This document shows, piece after piece, positions 52,287 to 61,885 of a stretch of DNA of 64,000 nt. A program made the position numbers and the translations under genes. Numbering within the stretch: the first letter of the stretch is position 1; every line of letters begins with the position of its first letter. A model generated the notes under the pieces. The model saw nothing but the letters and a program-made list of their open reading frames with translations. It was not told the origin of the DNA and searched no databases. Origin of the DNA: Pyrinomonas methylaliphatogenes (GTDB taxonomy: Bacteria; Acidobacteriota; Blastocatellia; Pyrinomonadales; Pyrinomonadaceae); the NCBI RefSeq assembly GCF_000820845.2, contig NZ_CBXV010000004.1, positions 248,001 through 312,000 of the forward strand, written 5' to 3'.

Positions 52287-53083
52287 CTATCTTCTAGGCC
52301 TCCCCAAAAGAATGCTTGTGTTTTCGTCGGACAATTACGGATGCGCTCCGTTTCATCTCGTGAAGATGTCCTGTGCGGAGAGTTCCGCTTGAGAACACAC
52401 CTCCACGGGTCGGGATGTGGACACCCGGCGCTTTGGCGAGTTCCCGTGTCGAAGCTAAGGACGTTTCCGATGTCGGGGCTTTATGAGGGGCAAGCGAAGA
52501 GCGATGATAGGAGGACGCCCTTCGCCTGTCAACCGGTTTTTCCGCGATTTACGTGTATAAATCGATCAAAGTCGTGTAATTTCGCTTCTCCGACGACAAT
52601 CGCTTGTCAGGTGAGGTGCCGCCGAATCGAGCTTCTTCTCCGGATTGCAATCTTGTCGCAACTGCTCGCAAATGCGTCTCAAGGAGCAAATTCTTGCGGC
52701 GACGATCAGCGCAGATATCGTCTCGAAGTTTGCAGCGATGGATTCAATTCATTGATTCGGACCGTGTTCTGTCGCCGCTCCGCTCGACGCTTCGGTCGGG
52801 CGAGGGCTCTTCCGGCGTGGACTTTCCCGGCATGTGAATTGCCCTAAGCGACGGGGCGCGGCGATCGAAAATCTTGTGGGGCGCGTTACGGGTTCATCGC
52901 GCGAGGGTTTTCGTCGAGTGTCCCCCCATCGTCCGCGCAAGAGACGGTTTCGCCTTTTCGAGGCTTCCCTGCGGGGTCGTAAAACGGGTCGAATGGCCCA
53001 GGCTGGCGAAGCTCTGCCCGTCGCGGGTCTACGTCCAATGGAAAGCGATCTTCTTTCGAAAAACTTATCGAGGTGATGGGGCG
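52287..53083. other. Long intergenic region before the exopolysaccharide genes
   Basis: Nearly 800 bases with no supported gene on either strand. The only structure noted is the inverted repeat CGATTTA-CGTGTA-TAAATCG at 52545-52564, in an A/T-rich patch that also looks promoter-like. It may hold the promoters of the divergent beta-helix gene and the exopolysaccharide operon. Confidence 0.4.
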
Positions 53084-53362
53084 TTGAGTTCTGTCAAGAC
53101 AAAAGCCAAGAAGAAAAAGAAGAAGACGGCGTTAGTGATATGCCGTAACGGTAAACAGTTCTGGACTACGCAAACGCAATTCTGGCAATGGATCAGAGAT
53201 CGTGTCATCGCCAAAGTGGCGGACAATCCTCTCACCGGGGTCTTCTTCCGCGAGCACGAAGAGGTGATGGTCCTCGCGGCGCATACCGTGCTCAATCTTG
53301 CGGCGCCGAACCATTTGCGTGAAGCGTTGCGCGCACGGCGGATGATTTGCCGAAAGAGATGA
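53084..53362 (+). CDS. Small basic hypothetical protein
   Basis: A 92-residue frame from a TTG at 53084 with GAGGTG eight bases upstream. It begins with a lysine-rich segment (KTKAKKKKKKTALVICRN) followed by a folded-looking part with aromatic residues (GKQFWTTQTQFWQWIRDRVIAKVADNPLTGVF) and a helical end. No family is recognised. It ends 19 bases before the polysaccharide export gene and may be the first gene of that operon. Confidence 0.5.
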   Translation: MSSVKTKAKKKKKKTALVICRNGKQFWTTQTQFWQWIRDRVIAKVADNPLTGVFFREHEEVMVLAAHTVLNLAAPNHLREALRARRMICRKR

Positions 53363-53381
53363 CGGCTTGACGGGGGCGGCT

Positions 53382-54347
53382 GTGGCTAGCTCGAGAGCGA
53401 GATGGACTCCGATCATCCTCGCGCTCATTTTGAACGTCCATGCGGAATGCGCGCTAGCGCAAACTGCTGCCGCGAGAGCGCGAACGGTTTTCGAATCGAC
53501 GGTCGCGCGGTATTTGATCGGGGCGCGCGATGTGCTCGATATCAGAGTCTTCAGACGTCCTGAGCTTTCGCGCGACGCTGTACGTGTTGATGAGCGCGGG
53601 ATGATTCAGATGCCGCTCATCGGCGAGGTGCAGGCGGCGTGTCGGACGGAAGGCGAAGTCGCCGCGGAGATCGCCGAGCGATATCGCCGTTACTTACGCC
53701 GTCCGCAGGTCGATGTCTTCATCAAGGAGTACAATTCGCAACAGGTGGCCATCATCGGTGCCGTCCGTGCGCCAGGCAGATTCCTCTTACAGCGACGCAT
53801 ACGCCTATTGGAATTGCTCTCGTTGGCCGGCGGACCAACTGACCGTGCCGGGCGGCGCTTGCAGATCATTCGCACCGCGGGTCCAGCGCCGTGCGCGGCA
53901 GAGGGCTCGGAAGACGAGGATGGCATCGTCTTCTACGATTTGAAAGATGCGTTACGCGGCGATTCCGATTCTAATCCGTATCTTCTTCCAGGTGATATCG
54001 TGACGTTGCCCGAGGCCGATCAGGTTTACATCGTCGGCAATGTGCTCCATCCGTCGGCGATCCCGCTCACCGAACAGATCACCGTTTCGCGCGCGATCGC
54101 CATAGCCGGCGGGACGCTGCCGGACACGAAAGCCGATCGCGTGCGCATCATTCGTCAGACGCCGACTGGCAAAACGGAGATCTACGTCGATTTGAAAGCG
54201 ATCGATCGCCGACAGGCAGAGGACGTCGCGTTGCAGGCCAACGACATCATCGAAGTGCCGACTTCCGCTGGCAAACGCCTCATCCGTAGTCTGCTCGGCG
54301 GACTCGTGCCGAACGTCGGGATGTTGCCGGTGCGCGTCGTGCGTTAG
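53382..54347 (+). CDS. Wza-like polysaccharide export protein (Poly_export and SLBB domains)
   Basis: A 321-residue exported protein from the GTG at 53382 (TTG at 53367 is the alternative). After a signal peptide (WTPIILALILNVHAECALAQ) it has the Poly_export domain (YLIGARDVLDIRVFRRPELSRDAVRVDERG to VDVFIKEYNSQQVAIIGAV) and one or two SLBB domains (GRFLLQRRIRLLELLSLAGG; QVYIVGNVLHPSAIPL). Members form the outer-membrane channel for capsule or exopolysaccharide and pair with Wzc-type proteins; here the Wzc-like gene begins 21 bases later. No clear lipobox is seen, unlike E. coli Wza. Confidence 0.92.
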   Translation: MASSRARWTPIILALILNVHAECALAQTAAARARTVFESTVARYLIGARDVLDIRVFRRPELSRDAVRVDERGMIQMPLIGEVQAACRTEGEVAAEIAERYRRYLRRPQVDVFIKEYNSQQVAIIGAVRAPGRFLLQRRIRLLELLSLAGGPTDRAGRRLQIIRTAGPAPCAAEGSEDEDGIVFYDLKDALRGDSDSNPYLLPGDIVTLPEADQVYIVGNVLHPSAIPLTEQITVSRAIAIAGGTLPDTKADRVRIIRQTPTGKTEIYVDLKAIDRRQAEDVALQANDIIEVPTSAGKRLIRSLLGGLVPNVGMLPVRVVR

Positions 54348-54368
54348 TGAAAGGGCGGTTCAATTCAA

Positions 54369-56738
54369 ATGATGAAGGGCGATCCAGAGAAGGAGCCGCA
54401 AAGCCTCATACGCTTGGATGCGTCGGCGCCTTACCCTAAGCTCTACGCTGATTACGATCATCGTTGGGAGAGGGAAGAGAGGACACAGCAAATCGTCGCC
54501 GGTTACTGGCGCGCGGTGCGGCGGTACTTGTGGCTAGTGATCGGTTTGGTCGCGCTCGCTGCAGCGGCGACGGCGATCTACATGGCGCGGCAGCCGGACC
54601 TATATCTCGCCAGAGCGCGCGTCGAGATCGGCTCAGAGGAGGATTCGGCGCTCAGCCTCTCTCCAACTGGTGGACCAGTGGTGATCAATCGTAGCAGCGA
54701 TCCGACCTATTTCAGCACGCAGCTACAGATTCTGACCGGATCGCAACTGCTGCGGCGCGTCGTTCGCACGCTTGATCTCGAGCACAACCCGGAATTCTTG
54801 CGTCCGCGCGCGGTGCGCGATCTTTCGCCTTGGCTGAATCTGCGGCGCATGTTGATGCTGGGCACGGGCCAGGAGAAGAGCGCCGGGCAGCGCGGGACGA
54901 GAGGTCAGATGCCGCTGCCCAGTGAGATCGCGCCGGCCACAGAATCGCAGGATGATTTCGACGTCGCCATGCGATTGGATCCATATGTGAGGACGATCGC
55001 GAGCAGCTTGAAAGTCGATCCGGTCAAAGAGGTTCGGTTGCCCGTCAAGGAGACCCGACTGATCGACATCAGCTTTCGGCATCCGGACCCGTATGTCGCT
55101 GCAACCGTCGTCAACACCATCGCCGAAACTTACAAGCTCTCCAATCTGGAAAAAAGAACAAGCGCGCGCGCGACGACGAGCCAATTCTTGCAACGGCGAA
55201 TCGCCGAGCTTCAGGCGCAGATTCGCGCTGGCGAAGCGCAGCTTCTCGCCTATTCCAAAAGCCATCAGATACTCTCGCTCGATCCGAGCCAGAACACGGT
55301 GGTCGAACGATTGGCCGGGTTGAATCGTCAATTGCTCGATGCGGAAAATGAGCGCAAATTGGCCGAAGCGGCCTATCTTGCCAGCTTGGAGCCGGGCGCC
55401 GCCGAGGCGATGGTGGAGAAAGAGGATGGCATCAGTGTCGCGGCCTTGAATAAGTTGACTGAACTGCGTCAGCGTCGTGCGCAACTACTGGTTGAAGCGA
55501 CTGAGGAGATGCCGGAGGTTAAGGAGGTCAACGAGCAGATCGCGGAACTCGAGCGTCAAATCAACGAAGCGCGCGCGCGCGCCAAAGATGTCATGCTCAC
55601 CAATCTGCGGACGCGCTATCGGCAGGCTCTGGCGCGCGAAGAGGCTTTGCGTCAAGCGTTCGACGAGCAGCGCGGTGAGACATTGACGCAGAACGAGGCG
55701 GCGATCAACTATCGCATCATCCAGCAGGAGATAGAGACCAATAAATCTCTGCTCGATAATCTCCTGCAACGCGCCAAAGAGAACGGCATGGCGATGGCCG
55801 GTGTGGCTAACAACATTCACATCGTGGAATACGCTTTCCCCCCGAACCGCCCCATCGGTCCGGCGCGCTTGCAGGCGGTCGGGCTCGCCATCGTGTTAGG
55901 GCTCGCCGTCGGGATCGGATTGGCGATCTTCCTCGATTATTTGGACGATAGTTTGCAATCCGCCGAAGAGGTGGAAAGGGAGTTGCACCTGCCGGCATTA
56001 GCGGCGATCCCGACCGTCTCCAGCCGGCGTTCGTTGTCCAAAGCGGTGGCCCTGCAAACGGATGGAACGGCGCACCCGGAGTTGTTGGTCGGCGACGGAG
56101 GCGAGTCGGGCCTGGCCGAGACCTATCGTCAGCTTCGCACTTCGGTTCTACTTTCGACGCCGGGACACGCGCCGAAGACGCTGCTCGTCGCCTCGAGCGC
56201 GGAAGCGGAAGGCAAGAGCACGGTGGCGGTCAATGTAGCGTTGATCCTTGCGCAGACCGGGGCGCAGGTCCTCTTGATCGACGCGGACATGCGCCGTCCG
56301 AAGCTTCATGAACTCTTTGGCTTGAAGAACGAACGCGGATTGAGCACGCTCCTTTCGAGCGAGATCCGCAACGGTGATGCCTTCAAATGCATCCACGACT
56401 CCGCAAGAGGAGTACAGGTGCTCACTTCTGGGCCACTGGCGCCCCACCCCGCAGAGTTGCTCGGTTCGGACCAGATGCGCGCTCTGCTCGAGGAGCTTCG
56501 CGCTCGCTTCGATTACATCATCGTCGATTCGCCGCCCATCGCCTATTTCACTGATGGCGTTGTCGTCGCCACGCTTGTCGATGGCGTGATGCTCGTCGTT
56601 CGGCGTGGTAAAAGCTCGCGTCGCATCGTTCGCCGCACACAGAAGATCCTGCACGATGTCGGTGCGCGGATCTTCGGCGTGGTGTTTAACCATGCCGGCA
56701 TGCCCAGCGATGCGGCATATTACCGTTACAATCGTTAA
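54369..56738 (+). CDS. Wzc-like polysaccharide co-polymerase and tyrosine autokinase (BY-kinase)
   Basis: A 789-residue inner-membrane protein. Wzz-type domain: first membrane helix (WLVIGLVALAAAATAIYMA, about 57-75), periplasmic region with long coiled coils (about 270-470), and a Pro-rich second helix (PNRPIGPARLQAVGLAIVLGLAVGIGLAIFLDYLDD). The cytoplasmic kinase has Walker A SSAEAEGKST with Lys616, Walker A' LLIDADMRRPKLHELF and Walker B YIIVDSPP. The C-terminus AAYYRYNR is a short Tyr cluster for autophosphorylation. Such proteins set chain length and drive export together with the Wza-like channel encoded just upstream. All parts are present in one chain, as in Gram-negative Wzc. Confidence 0.93.
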   Translation: MMKGDPEKEPQSLIRLDASAPYPKLYADYDHRWEREERTQQIVAGYWRAVRRYLWLVIGLVALAAAATAIYMARQPDLYLARARVEIGSEEDSALSLSPTGGPVVINRSSDPTYFSTQLQILTGSQLLRRVVRTLDLEHNPEFLRPRAVRDLSPWLNLRRMLMLGTGQEKSAGQRGTRGQMPLPSEIAPATESQDDFDVAMRLDPYVRTIASSLKVDPVKEVRLPVKETRLIDISFRHPDPYVAATVVNTIAETYKLSNLEKRTSARATTSQFLQRRIAELQAQIRAGEAQLLAYSKSHQILSLDPSQNTVVERLAGLNRQLLDAENERKLAEAAYLASLEPGAAEAMVEKEDGISVAALNKLTELRQRRAQLLVEATEEMPEVKEVNEQIAELERQINEARARAKDVMLTNLRTRYRQALAREEALRQAFDEQRGETLTQNEAAINYRIIQQEIETNKSLLDNLLQRAKENGMAMAGVANNIHIVEYAFPPNRPIGPARLQAVGLAIVLGLAVGIGLAIFLDYLDDSLQSAEEVERELHLPALAAIPTVSSRRSLSKAVALQTDGTAHPELLVGDGGESGLAETYRQLRTSVLLSTPGHAPKTLLVASSAEAEGKSTVAVNVALILAQTGAQVLLIDADMRRPKLHELFGLKNERGLSTLLSSEIRNGDAFKCIHDSARGVQVLTSGPLAPHPAELLGSDQMRALLEELRARFDYIIVDSPPIAYFTDGVVVATLVDGVMLVVRRGKSSRRIVRRTQKILHDVGARIFGVVFNHAGMPSDAAYYRYNR

Positions 56739-56901
56739 AGCAAGGGATGGAGAGTCCGAAGCGCCGCTAGTTTGCGCTGAAAATAGAGGCGCGAGCGAGG
56801 GCGCCCCAGATGTGCGCGCGATTCTTATGGCAGCCGCGCAGCATGCTTCGATCTGAACGGAGCGACTGCGATAGTCGCCCGATCTCACGTCAATCCTTGT
56901 C

Positions 56902-58242
56902 ATGTTCCGTCTCGCACGCGATGGAGAATGGCCGACGGGGAAGCGGGCGATCTTCTGGGGCGCGCTCGGCCTCATCCTCTTCGCGTCCATCCCTTATGGC
57001 ACGGTCGGCACTTGGTGGGAGGCGGCGTTCGAGTGCGCCGCCTTCGCGCTCGGCCTCTTGTGGTTGATCGAAGGTTACGTGCGTGGGACGTGGCGGTTAC
57101 GAGGCATGGATCTGCTGTTGCCGCTCGTCGGTGGCGTCGTCCTCGCATGCGTTCAGTGCTTCACCGGGCGAAGCGCCGATCCATACGGCACATGGTTGAT
57201 CTTTCTCAAGCTCGCCGCGCTGACGCTCGTGTTCGCGTCGTTGCTCGCGTGCATGGACAGTTTAGGGCGTCTTCGTTTAGCGATTCATTTCATCATCGCG
57301 CTCGGCGTGGGGACGGCGCTCTTCGGCATCGCGAGACAGGTAGCGCAGCATCAGGCGCAGGGGTTTCTCCTCCCGCTGCTCAAGCCTGATGTCGGATATG
57401 CACAGTTCATCAACCGCGACCACTTCGCTTTTTTGATGGAGATGGTGTTCGGACTGCTCCTCGGATTGCTCTTCGGCAGGGCGATGGCGCCGCACCGCAT
57501 GCTCGTTTACCTCGCCGCAGCGTTATTGGTTTGGGCTTCGCTCGTCTTTTCGAACTCACGCGGAGGGATCATCATCTCTTTCCTTCAGCTCAGCAGCGCT
57601 CTCGTCATTCGAGATCGGCTCGGGGCGCCGATCAAGGGCCGGGCGTTCTTCGGGCGTGTGCTTCTTGCCGTCTCTTTGCTCGCGGTGATGATGATAGGCG
57701 TCGTGTGGTTGGGCGGCGAGCGGTTGTTGGTCCGATTGGAATCGGAGCCGCTCGCGCGCGAATTGGGCGATGGAGTTGACAAGGTACGGCGCTTGGGGAT
57801 CTGGCGCGCGACCTGCGAGTTGATCGCCGATCACCCGCTGTTGGGAGTCGGGTTCGGCGGCTACTGGACCGCCATCCCACGTTATTATCGCTACTCGGGA
57901 GAATGGGAACTATATCAAGCGCACAACGATTATCTGGAATTGCTGGCGAGCGGAGGCGTGGTTGGCGCTCTTCTTGGGGTATGGTTCTTCGCCGCGCTCG
58001 TTCGTCGGGCGAGGATCGCTTTCGCTTCCTCAGATCGATTCCGGCGGGCAGTTTGTTTCGGCGCAAGTCTAGGCATCTTCGGCGCGCTCATTCATAGCGC
58101 GGTCGATTACGGATTGCACATCACGATCAATGCGCTCGTCTTCTTGCTATTGGCGACGATCGTTGCGGTCGAAATAGATTCTCCTTCGGAAAGGTGGCAC
58201 GGGAAATGTACAGAGGAGTTATCGTTAGTGTCATCGTCGTAA
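56902..58242 (+). CDS. O-antigen ligase/polymerase family membrane protein (Wzy/WaaL-like)
   Basis: A 446-residue protein with about 10-12 membrane helices and the Wzy_C pattern: a large periplasmic loop (LLGVGFGGYWTAIPRYYRYSGEWELYQAHNDYLELLASGG) in which the histidine of AHNDYLELL is typical of ligases and polymerases. It would join or polymerise lipid-linked oligosaccharide units at the periplasmic side of the inner membrane. The 163 bases separating it from the kinase gene hold no gene. The end overlaps the start of the FecR-like gene by 37 bases. Ligase and polymerase cannot be told apart by sequence alone. Confidence 0.88.
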   Translation: MFRLARDGEWPTGKRAIFWGALGLILFASIPYGTVGTWWEAAFECAAFALGLLWLIEGYVRGTWRLRGMDLLLPLVGGVVLACVQCFTGRSADPYGTWLIFLKLAALTLVFASLLACMDSLGRLRLAIHFIIALGVGTALFGIARQVAQHQAQGFLLPLLKPDVGYAQFINRDHFAFLMEMVFGLLLGLLFGRAMAPHRMLVYLAAALLVWASLVFSNSRGGIIISFLQLSSALVIRDRLGAPIKGRAFFGRVLLAVSLLAVMMIGVVWLGGERLLVRLESEPLARELGDGVDKVRRLGIWRATCELIADHPLLGVGFGGYWTAIPRYYRYSGEWELYQAHNDYLELLASGGVVGALLGVWFFAALVRRARIAFASSDRFRRAVCFGASLGIFGALIHSAVDYGLHITINALVFLLLATIVAVEIDSPSERWHGKCTEELSLVSSS

Positions 58243-58877
58243 GTTTAATCTTCGGCGCACAGTTCGGCATCCGGGCGATCGCTTCGGGTGGAGACACAGC
58301 AGTGCGACCGAAAGGCGAATCGGCGAAAAGATTCAAAGCGATCGGAAAGCTGATCGTTTACGGCAACAAGAAGGTTCTCGTTGACGATCGTTTCGCTCCG
58401 TCCGGCACGACCATCTTCGACGGCGCGAAAGTACGCACGCTTGATGGGACCAGAGCCACTGTGCTCTTCGGCGCGCATGGGCGGCTCGATTTAGCGCCGC
58501 AAACCGAAACGCTCATTCGCTTCAGCGAATCGCAAGTCGAAGTCGATCTAGATCGCGGAGGTGTCATCTTGATGGCGCGAAAAGGATTGACGGGCAAGGT
58601 CAACACGACGCAAAAACTCGTCGCCGTAGCAGAAGCGAAGGATGGCGATTCGGATGAGGCGACGGTCGATGTCTACGTCGATGAGCGTGGCCCGATCGTC
58701 AACCAAGGGGCGGCGGCAAAGGCGGGAGCCGTCGGGGCGCTTGGTTCATCCGCGCTCGCTTTGATCCAAGGTGCGGGCGCGCCACTTTGGCTTGCGCTCG
58801 GCGCGACCGCTTTCGTGATGAGCGAAACGGTCGTCAGTGAGGAACGTCCGACCGCCGTAAGTGCGGCGGCGCCTTGA
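58206..58877 (+). CDS. FecR-like domain protein of the exopolysaccharide locus
   Basis: A 223-residue protein starting at ATG 58206 inside the end of the ligase gene. An N-terminal membrane helix (GVIVSVIVVSLIFGAQFGI) is followed by a FecR-type beta domain (GTTIFDGAKVRTLDGTRATVLFGAHGRLDLAPQTETLIRF, VEVDLDRGGVILMARKG) and an Ala/Gly-rich hydrophobic C-terminal segment (GALGSSALALIQGAGAPLWLALGATAFVM) that may be a second helix. FecR-like proteins of this kind occur in polysaccharide and PEP-CTERM-associated gene clusters; the function is not established. No sigma-factor gene is adjacent, so the classic FecR signalling role is unlikely. Confidence 0.75.
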   Translation: MYRGVIVSVIVVSLIFGAQFGIRAIASGGDTAVRPKGESAKRFKAIGKLIVYGNKKVLVDDRFAPSGTTIFDGAKVRTLDGTRATVLFGAHGRLDLAPQTETLIRFSESQVEVDLDRGGVILMARKGLTGKVNTTQKLVAVAEAKDGDSDEATVDVYVDERGPIVNQGAAAKAGAVGALGSSALALIQGAGAPLWLALGATAFVMSETVVSEERPTAVSAAAP

Positions 58878-58952
58878 TGATCGTCATTGGACGTATAAGG
58901 CGCGCATTCGTGCGAACCGTCGGGCGAGTGCGTGGGTTGACGGGGGCCACCC

Positions 58953-60173
58953 GTGCGTGTCGCGTTCCTTTTGAGCGGGATGGTGCTCTTTTCGACCGGC
59001 ATGTTGGCTGCGGGGCGTGCCGGATTGGGGCGGTTGCTGGCTGCCTACGGAGTGGCGTCGGCCTCATCTTGGGCGGTCGAACTGGCTGTGCGCGTGAACG
59101 CGGCGGACCCGGAAACGCATTACGCACGCGCCAATCTGCTGGCTTCCGCTGGCGATTTCGAGGAGGCCAGCCGTGAGATGGAGACGGCCATCGCGCTTCG
59201 TCCGCAGGACTATTTTCTGTGGTTGGCGCTCGGTGATTTGCGCGAGCGAGCGGGTGATGCGGATGGCGCGCGTTTGGTTTTCGCGCGCGCCAAAGAGTGT
59301 GCGCCGTACTATGCGCAGCCCTATTGGCAGATGGGCAATCTACTGTTACGTCGCGGGGAACGCGAACAAGCCTTTGTCGAGATCGCCGGCGCGATCGAAC
59401 GCGATCCGCAACTGCTTGACATCTCTTTGTATTTGGCGTGGAACGCTTATGCGGGTGATGCGGAGGCGGTCGCACGCGCGTTGCGTTTAGATGCGCTTGA
59501 TGGATCGGCGGCGTTGGCCTTCGCGCGCTTCTTGATCGAGCGCGGCCAGCCCTCAGAAGCGGTCGCGTTCTTCGGCACGGCGCGCGGCGCACATGATGAA
59601 CGGAAGCGCCAAGAAATACTCCGCGCTCTCGTCCATGCCGGATATTTCGCCGAGGCGGTAAGACTTCGTCCCGAAGCGAAGAGCGAGCGCGAGGAGATGC
59701 CATTTATGATCGGCGAAGAATCGAGCGATCCGTTCGGTTGGGAGCTGGTGCGTGGAAGCGAGCGCGCGCGTGCCATTCTCGATCAGCCTGCGGGCCGCGC
59801 CGGAAGTGGCGCGTTGCGCCTTGAGTTCAATGGCGAGTCGGATCCAGATATGGCGCTGGCGATGCGGACACTTTTGGTCCAGCCGGAGACTGCGGCGCGA
59901 TTGCATTTCGCCGCACGTGTGGAAGATGTCGTAACTGGCGGGGCGCCAATCGTCGTCGTCACGGATGCCGCGACGGGACGGACGCTCGCCGCATCCGACC
60001 CGATTTCAGATGACGGATGGCGCGATCATGAGTTAACTTTCAACATTCCGGCGGGCACGCATGCCGTGCGCATCATCGTTCGTCGCCAACGTTGTGCGCA
60101 AATGCCGTGTCCTGCCTTTGGGCGCGTCTGGTTAGACTCATTCTCGCTCGTGTCGCATGCGTCCGGAATGTGA
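58953..60173 (+). CDS. TPR-repeat protein of the exopolysaccharide locus
   Basis: A 406-residue protein with a GTG start. An N-terminal hydrophobic segment (VAFLLSGMVLFSTGMLAAG) anchors or exports it. TPR units follow from about residue 50 (AADPETHYARANLLASAGDFEEASREMETAIALRPQDY, then WLALGDLRERAGDADGARLVF and PYWQMGNLLLRRGEREQAF). The last 150 residues form a beta-sandwich-like region (SGALRLEFNGESDPDMALAMRTLLVQPETAARLHFAARV to FGRVWLDSFSLV), which resembles a carbohydrate-binding fold. TPR proteins in capsule loci often hold the polymerase-export machinery together. No closer assignment is possible. Confidence 0.8.
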   Translation: MRVAFLLSGMVLFSTGMLAAGRAGLGRLLAAYGVASASSWAVELAVRVNAADPETHYARANLLASAGDFEEASREMETAIALRPQDYFLWLALGDLRERAGDADGARLVFARAKECAPYYAQPYWQMGNLLLRRGEREQAFVEIAGAIERDPQLLDISLYLAWNAYAGDAEAVARALRLDALDGSAALAFARFLIERGQPSEAVAFFGTARGAHDERKRQEILRALVHAGYFAEAVRLRPEAKSEREEMPFMIGEESSDPFGWELVRGSERARAILDQPAGRAGSGALRLEFNGESDPDMALAMRTLLVQPETAARLHFAARVEDVVTGGAPIVVVTDAATGRTLAASDPISDDGWRDHELTFNIPAGTHAVRIIVRRQRCAQMPCPAFGRVWLDSFSLVSHASGM

Positions 60174-60192
60174 ACTCTCATGATCGAGCGCG

Positions 60193-60930
60193 ATGGAAGG
60201 TACGAAGACCGAACCGAAGTGCGATTCTGATTTCATCACTGCCGAACGGCAGCGCCTTTTGCGCGAGTACGAGCGGCGCGAAACGGCCATCGGAGCGGAC
60301 CGCTATGCGCCTTGGCAACCGGCTGAGATATTGCTGCGCGATGAGAGGAAGCGGCTCGCCGCGGCAATGCTGCAGCGCGTCCACGCCTTTCCGCAAGCCG
60401 GGGATCAGTGTTTGGAGATCGGCTATGGCGCTCTCGGTTGGCTCGGTGAATTGATCTCGTGGGGAGTGAAAGAGGTTGATTTACACGGCATCGAGTTGAA
60501 TGCGAGGCGCGCGCAGCAGGCGCAAGAGCGATTACCGCGCGCGGATCTTCGCATTGGCGATGCCGCCGCTCTTCCTTGGGAAGACGAAACGTTCCATTTG
60601 GTGATCGTTTCCACGGTCTTCTCCTCGATACTCGATGCACAAGTGCGCCATATCATCGCGCGCGAGATAACGCGCGTCGTGCGACCGGGCGGCGCTCTCC
60701 TCTGGTACGATCTAGCTGTCAACAATCCGCGAAACCATCATGTGCGGGGGATCAAGAAAGATGAACTGCGCCGGCTCTTCCCGCGGTTTCGCGGAGAGAT
60801 AAAGCGCGTGAGCTTGGCCGCACCGCTTGCTCGCCTCATCGCCCCGCGAAGCTGGACGCTGGCGACGGCGCTCGGAGCGATACCGCTGTTGCGCACGCAT
60901 CTGCTGGCTGTGCTGATCAAGCCGCGCTGA
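60193..60930 (+). CDS. Class I SAM-dependent methyltransferase
   Basis: A 245-residue methyltransferase of the UbiE/Methyltransf_11 type: motif I CLEIGYGALGWLGEL, motif II HGIELNARRAQQAQERL, a post-I segment RIGDAAALPWEDETFHLVIVSTVFSS and a later RVVRPGGALLWYD. It starts 19 bases after the TPR gene. In this setting it probably methylates a sugar of the exopolysaccharide or its lipid-linked precursor, but the substrate is inferred from the neighbours. Confidence 0.85.
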   Translation: MEGTKTEPKCDSDFITAERQRLLREYERRETAIGADRYAPWQPAEILLRDERKRLAAAMLQRVHAFPQAGDQCLEIGYGALGWLGELISWGVKEVDLHGIELNARRAQQAQERLPRADLRIGDAAALPWEDETFHLVIVSTVFSSILDAQVRHIIAREITRVVRPGGALLWYDLAVNNPRNHHVRGIKKDELRRLFPRFRGEIKRVSLAAPLARLIAPRSWTLATALGAIPLLRTHLLAVLIKPR

Positions 60931-61014
60931 TCTCGATCCTTGGTCCGAAAGAGAAGATGGCGCGAGAAGTCTGCTGGTCAGTGAGACGGCGGCGACTGAT
61001 CGACGGATGGACGC

Positions 61015-61878
61015 ATGCTAGAACAGTCAAAATCAGGGCTCGCGCAAGCGCGCGAGCGTCTGCCGGAATTCAGGATCGGTCCATCGGGTGATTGGGTTGC
61101 GCTCAAACTGCGCGACTTGTGGGAATATCGCGAGTTGCTTTACTTCCTCATCTGGCGCGATGTCAAAGTGCGTTATAAGCAAACGCTGCTCGGCGCAGCA
61201 TGGGCGATCATCCAACCTTTCATGACGATGATCATCTTCAGCCTCTTCTTCGGGCGACTGGCGCGTATGCCTTCAGACGGCATCCCTTATCCGGTCTTCA
61301 GCTATGCGGCGCTAGTGCCATGGATGTTCTTCGCATATGGCTTGAACCAAGCGGCCAATAGTTTGGTGGGAAGCGCTAATTTGATTAGGAAAGTCTATTT
61401 CCCGCGCTTGATCATCCCGCTGGCAGTCGTGCTATCGGGCGCGCTCGATTTCGCGTTGGCCTTCACCGTGTTGCTTGGGATGATCTTTTACTACGGCATC
61501 GCGCCGACGGCGAATGCGCTCTGGTTGCCCCTCTTCTTCTTGCTCGCGGCGATGACCTCTCTTGGAGCCGGATTGTGGTTCTCAGCTCTGAACGTCGAGT
61601 ATCGCGATGTGCGGTTCGCGTTGCCGTTCTTTACGCAGTTTTGGATGTTTGCGACGCCGATCGCCTATCCGAGCAGTCTGCTCTCTGAACCGTGGCGCAC
61701 GCTCTTCGGCGTGAATCCGATGGTCGGCGTCGTCGAAGGTTTCCGCTGGGCGCTGCTCGGCGCAAACACGCGCCCGGGCCCCATGATTTTGGTCTCCGCC
61801 GCCGCTGCCGCGCTGTTACTTGTGAGCGGCGCTCTCTACTTCCGGCGCATGGAGAAGACATTCGCCGATCTCGTCTGA
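61015..61878 (+). CDS. ABC-2-type polysaccharide/polyol-phosphate exporter permease (Wzm-like)
   Basis: A 287-residue permease with six predicted membrane helices. The motif pattern ELLYFLIWRDVKVRYKQTLLGAAWAIIQPFMTMIIFSLFFGRLARMPSDGIPYPVF is typical of Wzm/TagG-like ABC-2 permeases, as is the later FGVNPMVGVVEGFRWALLG. It needs a separate ATPase (Wzt-like), which is not encoded directly next to it; the next gene, eight bases later, is NeuB-like. The ATPase may lie beyond the end of the window. A transport path based on ABC export together with a Wzc/Wzy-like set in one locus is unusual. Confidence 0.92.
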   Translation: MLEQSKSGLAQARERLPEFRIGPSGDWVALKLRDLWEYRELLYFLIWRDVKVRYKQTLLGAAWAIIQPFMTMIIFSLFFGRLARMPSDGIPYPVFSYAALVPWMFFAYGLNQAANSLVGSANLIRKVYFPRLIIPLAVVLSGALDFALAFTVLLGMIFYYGIAPTANALWLPLFFLLAAMTSLGAGLWFSALNVEYRDVRFALPFFTQFWMFATPIAYPSSLLSEPWRTLFGVNPMVGVVEGFRWALLGANTRPGPMILVSAAAAALLLVSGALYFRRMEKTFADLV

Positions 61879-61885
61879 AATCTCG

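Noticed and set aside
52287-53083. Short frames on both strands in the gap before the exopolysaccharide genes
   Set aside because: They lack ribosome sites and protein-like composition and overlap one another.
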